Assembly: GCF_024347475.1 (NCBI RefSeq)
Contig: NZ_AP025489.1
Location: 268,196-332,195, forward strand
Reading direction: 5' to 3'
Source: Vibrio fortis
Lineage (GTDB): Bacteria; Pseudomonadota; Gammaproteobacteria; Enterobacterales; Vibrionaceae
Length of the DNA stretch: 64,000 bases
The notes beneath the pieces are model-generated. The model did not search any database and was not told the origin of the DNA. It saw nothing but the letters and a program-made list of their open reading frames with translations. Made by a program: the position numbers and the translations under genes. This document shows, piece after piece, positions 35,518-42,294 of this stretch. Position 1 is the first letter of the stretch. Every line of letters starts with the position of its first letter.

Positions 35518-35658
35518 GAGACCCAGACTTTAGCTGCAACTAAAGTTCTTCTATCTGGTAGTTCGATTAAATGCTGGTTCCTCTATCGAGAGACCGATAA
35601 CAAGTACGAACGCCAGATAGAACTCCAAGCACCACACTCGAATAGTCTTCTGGGTCTC
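35518..35658 (+). ncRNA. Candidate bridge RNA of the IS110 element
   Basis: The 141 nt upstream of the transposase fold into nested stems by eye. GAGACCCAGA (35518-35527) pairs with TCTGGGTCTC (35649-35658). ACTTTAG and CTAAAGT (35527-35546) form a hairpin. TTCTATCTGG (35549-35558) pairs with CCAGATAGAA (35613-35622), continued by GTTCG/CGAAC. TATCG/CGATA (35584-35599) forms an inner hairpin. The position and internal loops match the bridge RNAs that guide IS110 recombinases. Confidence 0.65.
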
Positions 35659-35691
35659 GAGCCCGCATTTGCAAGCAAGAGTTAGCTTATT

Positions 35692-36648
35692 ATGAATACA
35701 AACACACTTCAAAACATTAATGTCGGCGTTGATACTGGCAAGTCACAATTAGACATTTATATTCGTCCTCTCGATATTTACTTCACCGTTCCCAATAATG
35801 AAAAAGGCATCAAGGAAGCAATTAGGACTATTACTAAACATAGACCTAGACGCGTTGTCATCGAAGCTACAGGCCGACTGGAAATGCCTTTCATATTCGC
35901 CTGTGATAAAGCGAAGTTACCCTATGTTATTGCGAACCCATTGCACGTTAAAAGATTTGCAGGAGCTATTGGGCGTCGAGCAAAAAATGACCGTCTAGAT
36001 GCCGCTCTTATTGCCCATTTTGGTGAAGCTATACAACCTAAACTGACACAACTAAAGAGCGAAAACATACGACTAATGAGTGACTTAGTTACAAGACGTA
36101 ATCAGTTACTGTCAATGCAAACAATGGAGAAAAACCGACAACAGATTTTACCTCAGAGCCTAGCATCCTCAATTAAACCAATCTTAACTGCCCTCAAAAA
36201 TCAAATCGCCAAAGTTGAAGAAAAGATATCAAAACTCATCGATACCTGCCCTGAATACCAAGCTAAAAATGAGATACTACAAAGCATGCCAGGGATAGGG
36301 AAAATAGCATCAGCCTCAATCATCAGTAATGTTCCTGAACTCGGTTTTATCACCAATAAACAAGCCTCTTCTCTTATAGGCGTCGCTCCAATAACCAGAG
36401 AAAGTGGACGTCTCAAAGGCAAGCGGATGATCCAAGGTGGTCGTGCTCAAGTTCGCACAGTTTTATACATGGCAATGATGTCTGCCATCCAATGTAACCC
36501 TGTTTTTAAGGCGACTTATGAACGATTACTTGCGGCAGGAAAACCCAAAAAAGTAGCTATAGTTGCCTGCATGAGAAAGATGGTTGTGATCTTAAATTCG
36601 ATGCTAAGAGATGGTGTTATGTGGGATAAGGATAGCGCCAAAAATTAA
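35692..36648 (+). CDS. IS110-family transposase (recombinase)
   Basis: This 318-residue protein has the N-terminal RuvC-like DEDD domain: Asp14 in VGVDTGKSQLDIYI, Glu58 in VVIEATGRLEMP, and Asp100 and Asp103 in KNDRLDAALIAHF. The C-terminal Tnp_20 domain follows, with SMPGIGKIASASII and SGRLKGKRMIQGGRAQVRT. It appears intact. IS110 enzymes use an RNA encoded beside the gene to choose target and donor; the foldable upstream region fits the IS110 subgroup rather than IS1111. Confidence 0.92.
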   Translation: MNTNTLQNINVGVDTGKSQLDIYIRPLDIYFTVPNNEKGIKEAIRTITKHRPRRVVIEATGRLEMPFIFACDKAKLPYVIANPLHVKRFAGAIGRRAKNDRLDAALIAHFGEAIQPKLTQLKSENIRLMSDLVTRRNQLLSMQTMEKNRQQILPQSLASSIKPILTALKNQIAKVEEKISKLIDTCPEYQAKNEILQSMPGIGKIASASIISNVPELGFITNKQASSLIGVAPITRESGRLKGKRMIQGGRAQVRTVLYMAMMSAIQCNPVFKATYERLLAAGKPKKVAIVACMRKMVVILNSMLRDGVMWDKDSAKN

Positions 36649-36860
36649 CTATTGACGCCATAGTCTCTTGTTATGTGAAAATTTATCTCGTACCTACAAC
36701 TTTTTAATGTGAACAAATACCATTTTTTTGCCAACCTTAGTCATTGAAAAACATAGAAAGCCACCTCAAAAAGCATGCATAAAACGCTTGTATATCAGAT
36801 AGTTAGGAAAATACTCTATTGAAAGACACCAAACCATTCGATATGATAAGCGCCAGAAAC

Positions 36861-36905
36861 AAAAAAGCCACTAATGTGAACTAGTTACGTCAGCATTAGT
36901 GGCTT
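36861..36905 (-). terminator. Minus-strand terminator with no obvious gene
   Basis: On the minus strand AAGCCACTAATG and CATTAGTGGCTT form a 12-bp stem with a 17-nt loop ending in TTTTTT. It would end a leftward transcript starting within the gene-poor region. Confidence 0.7.
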
Positions 36906-36932
36906 CTTCACCTACAACAATAGGAGGTCATA

Positions 36933-37007
36933 TTGCTAAACGATTTAATCGAAGTCGCAATTTGCTTACTAACGCTAGTTAGTATCACTTTAAAATATCT
37001 AGGCTGA
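36933..37007 (+). CDS. Micro-ORF: hydrophobic 24-residue peptide, TisB-like
   Basis: TAGGAGGT (36921-36928) stands 5 nt before a TTG that opens a 24-codon frame encoding LLNDLIEVAICLLTLVSITL followed by KYLG and TGA. The peptide is a single membrane-length helix with an acidic N terminus and LKYL end, recalling the type I toxin TisB. A leftward transcript ending at 36861 would be antisense to it. No experimental or homology support is available here. Confidence 0.35.
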   Translation: MLNDLIEVAICLLTLVSITLKYLG

Positions 37008-37113
37008 TCGTCGCCAAACAAATAGACTAGATGTTGAGACCTAAGCCATCTTAATTGATGGCTTATCAAAAATACAGAAATGATTTTCAGCTGCATGCAC
37101 ATAACAGCTATAT

Positions 37114-37157
37114 TAGACAGAAAAATTCTGCACTTAAATACAGAATTATTCTGTCTA
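37114..37157. promoter_or_regulatory. 17-bp inverted repeat with LexA-like core
   Basis: TAGACAGAAAAATTCTG (37114-37130) and CAGAATTATTCTGTCTA (37141-37157) are inverted repeats with one mismatch around a 10-nt spacer. The junction reads CTG-N10-CAG (37128-37143), the LexA half-site spacing, with a partly alternating AT centre. Each arm is itself palindromic. Confidence 0.45.
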
Positions 37158-37361
37158 GTATCTTAGTTGCGTAAACGATACTCCGTTTTTATGAAAACTA
37201 ACAGTAACTTAAATGCTATCGCTCTCTGCCTACATCCCCAAATGCGGTTTTTTTCCATATAGTATGAATTGATATGAAAAATCGCCATTCCTTCTTTATG
37301 TCCAAGAATGATTTAGATTAGAAAATCAGGTTCGTGAAGTTATTGATAAGTACGTTCTGAA

Positions 37362-38255
37362 TCAGTCGGTCTCATTGTTCAAGTGCTCGATAAACAGTCG
37401 AAGTGGCATCATCGAACGATACTCCTTTGGGAAATAGATATTCATGCTTGGTAAAGTGACCTGATGCTCTGTTAGAACCTCCACTAGCTCTCCGTTTTCC
37501 AAGGCATTGGTGCAGTAATCCCGAAATGTATAGGTCAACCCAACTCCTTGAAGCGAAAGATCGATCGTAGCAGGTGATGAGTTCGCAATCATATTACCGC
37601 GCACTTCGACTGGATAAGTGCTTTCTGAACCAGAAAAGCTCCAAGGGGCAAATTGTCCTGAACTTTGGTATCGGTAACGTAAGCAGTTATGGTTCAACAA
37701 ATCCTTAGGGGTTCGAGGTTCACCATTTTTCTCAAGATATTCAGGGCTTGCAACGACCGCAGTTTTCAAAGGCTCACTTAATCTTATCGCAACCATGTCC
37801 TCAGCAATCAGCCCACCAAGCCTAAACCCAGCGTGAAACCCGTCACTCAAGATGTCTGACAAAGCATCAGTCATAGACAACTCTATTTCGATCTCTGGAT
37901 ATTTTTTCTGGAAAGTGGCCAATTTATCCTTAACCAGCAGAAAGTAAGCAAACTCAGGTATCGCAAGTTTGAGGGAACCACGTTCAGCGTGCCCAGCTGT
38001 TCGCGCACTGTATAAGCCTTCGGCTAGCTGCTCAAAGGCTGGCCCGGTACTGCGTGCCAACGCCCGCCCGGCTTCAGTTAGGTTAATCGAGCGCGTTGTC
38101 CGAATAAATAGCGTTGTCCCGAGCTGCTCTTCTAGTTTTTTTAACTGATGACTAACCGTTGAAGGTTTTACTCCAAGCTCTTGAGCTGCACCACGCAGGC
38201 TTTTTTTACTCGCAATGGCATTAAATACTTCGAGGGTAGATAAAGGTAACTTCAT
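37362..38255 (-). CDS. LysR family transcriptional regulator
   Basis: This 297-residue protein has the LysR HTH (residues 1-60: LSTLEVFNAIASKKSLRGAA, then KPSTVSHQLKKLEEQLGT) and a periplasmic-binding-like effector domain. It is divergent from a flavodoxin-fold oxidoreductase, and the shared promoter contains TTAACG-AAAAA-CGTTAA (38335-38351), a likely binding site. Control of that oxidoreductase is the natural inference. Confidence 0.9.
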   Translation of the reverse strand: MKLPLSTLEVFNAIASKKSLRGAAQELGVKPSTVSHQLKKLEEQLGTTLFIRTTRSINLTEAGRALARSTGPAFEQLAEGLYSARTAGHAERGSLKLAIPEFAYFLLVKDKLATFQKKYPEIEIELSMTDALSDILSDGFHAGFRLGGLIAEDMVAIRLSEPLKTAVVASPEYLEKNGEPRTPKDLLNHNCLRYRYQSSGQFAPWSFSGSESTYPVEVRGNMIANSSPATIDLSLQGVGLTYTFRDYCTNALENGELVEVLTEHQVTLPSMNIYFPKEYRSMMPLRLFIEHLNNETD

Positions 38256-38334
38256 TGGTAGATTCTATTCACTAGTGAGGTGGATTGTCGGTGTATTGTT
38301 TATATTAATCGGCCTAATTAACATGAGCAACAAG

Positions 38335-38351
38335 TTAACGAAAAACGTTAA
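38335..38351. promoter_or_regulatory. Dyad in LysR/oxidoreductase promoter
   Basis: TTAACGAAAAACGTTAA is a perfect 6-bp inverted repeat with a 5-nt centre, 57 nt upstream of the oxidoreductase start. It suits a LysR-type site, although its spacing is not the classic T-N11-A. Confidence 0.45.
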
Positions 38352-38407
38352 TTCTAGTGGTAAACAAGATGACCACTGAAAGGAAACCTAAAATTGAGGC
38401 CTGTTTT

Positions 38408-38980
38408 ATGAACATTCTAGTGTTAACTGCTCATCCCGATCTTTCGACCTCCACTGCTAACAAAAAATGGTTTGAAGCTTTGTCGGAAGTTGACGGGATC
38501 ATTACTCGCGACCTAACCGCTGTTGGAGGCGATGAAATGCGCTTCAATCCGGCTGTTGAGCAGGCGCTTCTTGAGCAGGTTGATCGTGTCGTGTTGCAGT
38601 TTCCATTCTATTGGTACTCTTCACCACCGATTCTGAAAGCTTGGATCGATCAAGTGTTTCTTTCTGGTTTTGCTTATGGCCCTGGGGGTAACAAACTACA
38701 TGGCAAAGAATTGATGCTTGTGGTTTCTACTGGTGGCCCAGCTGAAAGCTATCAGGCTGGCGCACTCAATAGCTTCACCATGGCCGAGTTTCTTACGCCA
38801 TTCCAACAGACAGCGCTCATGGTTGGCATGACTTACCTGCAGCCTTTCGTACTTCATAGTGCTATGAGCAGAGACCAAACTAGGCTCAATGCCAGTATCC
38901 CTGAATTGATTTCTTGTGTGACAAGCCCTCGACATAAGGCGATCGATACAAGAGCACCGTCAGAATCCGCTTCAGCATAG
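38408..38980 (+). CDS. NAD(P)H-dependent flavin oxidoreductase, flavodoxin-like fold
   Basis: This 190-residue protein has the flavodoxin_2 features: MNILVLTAHPDLSTSTANKK at the start for FMN phosphate binding, VVLQFPFYWYSSPPILKAWI and STGGPAESYQAG. Relatives are MdaB/KefF/YwrO quinone or general reductases. I start at the ATG at 38408, where GAGG lies 8 nt upstream and the protein begins canonically; the frame is open to 38357. LysR control from the divergent gene is likely. Confidence 0.85.
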   Translation: MNILVLTAHPDLSTSTANKKWFEALSEVDGIITRDLTAVGGDEMRFNPAVEQALLEQVDRVVLQFPFYWYSSPPILKAWIDQVFLSGFAYGPGGNKLHGKELMLVVSTGGPAESYQAGALNSFTMAEFLTPFQQTALMVGMTYLQPFVLHSAMSRDQTRLNASIPELISCVTSPRHKAIDTRAPSESASA

Positions 38981-39032
38981 AACAATGAAAAGAGTATAGG
39001 CATTTCAAACCTTATGGTGCCTTCATCGAACA

Positions 39033-39058
39033 AAGCCCTTCGCATGATGGAAGGGCTT
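39033..39058. terminator. Hairpin between convergent genes
   Basis: AAGCCCTTC and GAAGGGCTT form a 9-bp stem between the oxidoreductase and GH3 stops, likely a bidirectional terminator. Confidence 0.65.
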
Positions 39059-39079
39059 CTTAGTGACAATCTCGGAGTT

Positions 39080-41869
39080 TTAGTTGCCTAACAAGGCGGT
39101 ACAATCTAGCTCTTGGGTTTGTGTATCGGAGTTCGGTACAAGCCTCACTCTACCAAGATCAAACTCTACGCTCTGCTCGCTAAATATCAAAAACGGTGTG
39201 CTCATTCTTTGAAACGACATGCCAGCTTGTTCGAAGCACTTCAGTGGTACTTTTATGGTGGTCCACTTCTCTGAAGGGGGAGGCAGTATCCGGTTGATCT
39301 GCAATTCACCAATACATGGCCACTCACAGTGAGTCGCTAGTGTCATGCTCGCTGGAGCGATGGTTTTCATTCGAATATCAAACTCTAGCGTTGAGTCTGC
39401 GTTAGCGTATCGACTGTAGTCCGCCCCTTTTTTATCCGGCGTCTGCATATACAGTTGAGCTGCAGATTGTTCTTTGTACGCATCATCAGAACCGAAGAAC
39501 TTCACATTGAGTGCAGATTGCTGCATCCCGTTGTAGTTGATGCCTGTTGTTGTGAGAGAGCCAATAGATGTTGTGCCTTTGCCAACGGCAAGCGCTTCCC
39601 AATTGTTTGTCGCGCCCGAAAGTCTGGCAGTAAATTCACCCTTGGCTTCTTTTCCAAAGATTTCGAGTGGTGTTTTAGCTACGCCATTGTCGGGTTCTGA
39701 CATACCACAGCCGTAATCTCTAGGATCCAATGGAATGGCATTAAGGTCTTCATATCTAGCACGGATGGTGTTGATGTTGTTATAGCTCAGCCCATAACCG
39801 TAAGGGAACAGTGGTTGGTGTTCGCCATTAATATCTTGTTCGATGAGCTCGCCAGTGAGTCCATCAACAGGAGTTTTATAGTTCGCGATGTTTGGGGCAG
39901 GGCGGTTGATGGTTGTCGAGCATTTTTTTGCACCCCACGAGTAGCTTAGTTTGCCTTTGAAATCCTGTCCGGATTTCGCAAAGAGTACATCTGTGATTCC
40001 TCGTGCTTCTGTACCAGGTAGCCATGCCGCGACAAATGCGTCAGATAGGTTGATCTCTTCGTTTACGTAAAGCGGTCGACCTGAATAGAAGATCGTGATG
40101 ACCTTGTAGCCTTGCTCTTTTAGAGTGCGGATCGTGTCTAGGTCTTTCTTGTAAGACGGTTTTAATTTAGAAAACTCTAGTGTTTGAGTTCGACTGATGT
40201 CACCAAACATTTCAGCATATGGGTCCTCGCCTATGACAACGACAGCCGTGGTGTCTTGAGGGTTTGCTTTTGAAATGTCAGTCACTATATTTTCGTTTCC
40301 AGCTTCTGCACGCATTGCCATCAACAAGGTTTGCGCGTTAGGAAAGTCTTGCTCTATGGTGTTTCCATCACCTTGCCAAGAAAGGGACCAGCCTCCTGTT
40401 TGTTTCGTAATGTCATTCGCCGCAGAGCCTACGACCAAAAAGCGCGATGTTGGGGACAGTGGCAGCGCATTGTTATCATTCTTTAACAGCACTAAAGATT
40501 CGGAGACGGCTTGGCGAGCAAGAGCAACGTGTTCTGGCGCACTCAGCACTTCTTGCTTTCCTGCTAGTGAGCGTAAAGAGGGCATCGGTTTATTCCACAA
40601 GTTGGCTCTCATTTTTACGCGAAGGATTCTCGTCACGGCGTCATCAATTCGAGACATTGGAATGATACCGGAATGGACTTGAGCTATGACATTTTCATAG
40701 AATGCTTGCCAGTCTTCACGAGCTGTGATCATGAAAACATCGTTGCCCGCTAAGACCGCCTGCGGACAGTTGGCCGCAGTACAGCCGTTAATCTCACCTT
40801 GTCCATTCCAATCGGTAACGACAATTCCGTCAAAGTTCATTTTCCCTTTCAGTACGTCTGTTATCAGGTACTCAGAGCCGTGAATCTTCTGGTTATTCAT
40901 ATAGGGTAGATCTGGCGTTGCCGCTTTTTTGGTGCTCATTGGATCATAGTTTCTTGGGTTCCACCAAGAGTTGAATGATGACATAACAACTTGAGCACCG
41001 GCATCTAGGCCTCCGACGTAGCCCATCGCATGGATATTGCGAAGATACTCTTCTGTGTAACGGTTCTCTCCATGGTCAACCCCATTCAGTGTGCCGCCAT
41101 CACCAATCCAGTGTTTTACGTTAGAGATAACATGAGTATCGCCTTTCAAACCACTTTCGCCGCCTTGAATACCTGTAACCATGCGTTTGGCATACTGATA
41201 AACCACTTCTGGGTCTTCAGAATACCCTTCGTATACACGCCCCCAGCGATAATCTCTCGGGGTGGCAACGGTAGGAGCAAAGGTCCAATCTAAACCAGTC
41301 GCCGCGACTTCTCTTGCCGTTGCTACTCCTATTTTCTCTATTAAATCGGGGTTACGTGTTGCACCTAAGCCGACGTTGTGTGGATAAAGCGTTGCGCCAA
41401 ATACGTTATTGTGGCCGTGTACCGCATCGGTTGCCCACATAAAGGGAATTCGAAATCCTCTGCCTTCATAACTCTGTTCGAGCGCCAGCCAAAACTTGTC
41501 AGCTTCATTTGCCCATTGCTTTGCTGATGCATATTTGTTGTCGTCTGGGAAACCACCACCGCCATTTAAGATAGAGCCAAGCTTGTACTCTTTCGCTTCG
41601 GTTGGCGTGACTTCTCGAAGGTCTGGTTGAATCATTTGTCCGACTTTCTCTTCAAGCGTCATCAAAGACAAGATTCTTGTGATTTCAGCTTCAATAAGGG
41701 GATCTTTTGAAATGATAGTTTTTGTTGGTTTCCAATCATCTAAGTAGGGCAAGGAGTCGGCAGCGTTGAGTTCAGGGGATGAAACAAAAGCTTGCTCGGA
41801 ACTTTGGCAACCGAACATAAAGCTCATGGAGACACATAAGCTCAGAATTGATTTTCGATAGATAAACAC
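39080..41869 (-). CDS. GH3 exo-beta-glucanase lipoprotein (ExoP-like)
   Basis: This 929-residue protein begins at a GTG (41869) behind AGGAG with 7-nt spacing, which gives a clean lipoprotein signal (V-FIYRKSILSLCVSMSFMFGC, Cys21); the ATG codons further up lack a ribosome binding site. The TIM barrel carries the nucleophile Asp353 in GIVVTDWNGQGE and the loop HWIGDGGTLNGVDHGENRYT. The alpha/beta sandwich follows (LVLLKNDNNALPL). A C-terminal ExoP-type beta-sandwich (about residues 690-925) resembles the repeats in the lipoprotein at 42295-44403. It should release glucose or short sugars from beta-1,3-glucan ends at the cell surface. It is the last gene of a minus-strand operon. Confidence 0.9.
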   Translation of the reverse strand: MFIYRKSILSLCVSMSFMFGCQSSEQAFVSSPELNAADSLPYLDDWKPTKTIISKDPLIEAEITRILSLMTLEEKVGQMIQPDLREVTPTEAKEYKLGSILNGGGGFPDDNKYASAKQWANEADKFWLALEQSYEGRGFRIPFMWATDAVHGHNNVFGATLYPHNVGLGATRNPDLIEKIGVATAREVAATGLDWTFAPTVATPRDYRWGRVYEGYSEDPEVVYQYAKRMVTGIQGGESGLKGDTHVISNVKHWIGDGGTLNGVDHGENRYTEEYLRNIHAMGYVGGLDAGAQVVMSSFNSWWNPRNYDPMSTKKAATPDLPYMNNQKIHGSEYLITDVLKGKMNFDGIVVTDWNGQGEINGCTAANCPQAVLAGNDVFMITAREDWQAFYENVIAQVHSGIIPMSRIDDAVTRILRVKMRANLWNKPMPSLRSLAGKQEVLSAPEHVALARQAVSESLVLLKNDNNALPLSPTSRFLVVGSAANDITKQTGGWSLSWQGDGNTIEQDFPNAQTLLMAMRAEAGNENIVTDISKANPQDTTAVVVIGEDPYAEMFGDISRTQTLEFSKLKPSYKKDLDTIRTLKEQGYKVITIFYSGRPLYVNEEINLSDAFVAAWLPGTEARGITDVLFAKSGQDFKGKLSYSWGAKKCSTTINRPAPNIANYKTPVDGLTGELIEQDINGEHQPLFPYGYGLSYNNINTIRARYEDLNAIPLDPRDYGCGMSEPDNGVAKTPLEIFGKEAKGEFTARLSGATNNWEALAVGKGTTSIGSLTTTGINYNGMQQSALNVKFFGSDDAYKEQSAAQLYMQTPDKKGADYSRYANADSTLEFDIRMKTIAPASMTLATHCEWPCIGELQINRILPPPSEKWTTIKVPLKCFEQAGMSFQRMSTPFLIFSEQSVEFDLGRVRLVPNSDTQTQELDCTALLGN

Positions 41870-41879
41870 GTAATAACTC

Positions 41880-41902
41880 CTGTACATCGCAAGGCGATAC
41901 AG
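41880..41902 (-). promoter_or_regulatory. Hairpin abutting the GH3 ribosome binding site
   Basis: On the minus strand CTGTATCGC and GCGATGTACAG can pair with a bulge, and the right arm runs into the AGGAG that serves the GTG start. This could moderate GH3 translation. Confidence 0.35.
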
Positions 41903-41929
41903 CATTTATAGGGAGGTACAATTTAGAAA

Positions 41930-41960
41930 CCATTGGCTATATCAGTGAATTAGCCAATGG
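41930..41960 (-). terminator. Intercistronic hairpin between small protein and GH3 genes
   Basis: CCATTGGCTA and TAGCCAATGG form a 10-bp stem with an 11-nt loop. The tail is only weakly T-rich on the minus strand, so it is more likely a processing or partial-termination signal. Confidence 0.45.
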
Positions 41961-42012
41961 TGAGAGAGATATAAACCGAGTAAGAGAGCGGGGTGGCTCT
42001 ATTAGGCTTTAA

Positions 42013-42183
42013 TTAAAAGTAATATTTGTTGTAGTCACGAGCGCGAAGTACACCTGCAGTTACTTTGAATGGCAGGCCGGCTGGCACGACTAATGAACGT
42101 TTTTTATAGCGAACTAAATCTTCTAGAGATTTGGCGTAAGCGTATTTATTTGCAAGATCTTTCCAGTAATTGTCAAAACTCAT
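42013..42183 (-). CDS. Small 56-residue protein in the glucan operon
   Basis: The minus strand encodes MSFDNYWKDLANKYAYAKSL followed by a basic middle (EDLVRYKKRSLVVPAGLP) and an aromatic end (YNKYYF), then TAA. AAGGTGATG precedes the ATG. The composition is protein-like: 8 Tyr, balanced charge, no membrane segment and no signal peptide, so it should be cytoplasmic. It lies between the four-repeat lipoprotein gene (111 nt upstream) and the GH3 lipoprotein gene. I do not recognise the family and name no function. It is shorter than common ORF cut-offs. Confidence 0.65.
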   Translation of the reverse strand: MSFDNYWKDLANKYAYAKSLEDLVRYKKRSLVVPAGLPFKVTAGVLRARDYNKYYF

Positions 42184-42294
42184 TGTCATCACCTTTATAT
42201 GAGAGTGCTCTTAAATAGCCCTAATGTCTGAATGTTTTGTTTCAATCAGTGAGAGTGCAGTTACTCACTCTCACTGCCGAAGTGGTCGAAGGAA

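Larger units (their letters stand above)
35475..36720 (+). mobile_element. IS110-family insertion sequence (ends approximate)
   Basis: One transposase gene plus about 200 nt of structured non-coding DNA upstream and a short right end. IS110 elements lack terminal inverted repeats, so the exact ends cannot be fixed by eye. The left end must lie right of the start codon at 35464. Confidence 0.7.
36649..37361. other. 713-nt gene-poor region
   Basis: Between the IS110 transposase and the end of the LysR gene there is no ordinary gene. It holds a minus-strand terminator (36861-36905), a micro-ORF behind a near-perfect Shine-Dalgarno (36933-37007), a hairpin TAAGCCATC/GATGGCTTA (37042-37065) and a 17-bp inverted repeat containing a LexA-like core (37114-37157). 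Confidence 0.6.

Noticed and set aside
36908..37102. 64-codon minus-strand open frame near the LexA-like repeat
   Set aside because: No ribosome binding site and a composition unlike a real protein; the leftward transcript there is more simply a non-coding or antisense RNA.
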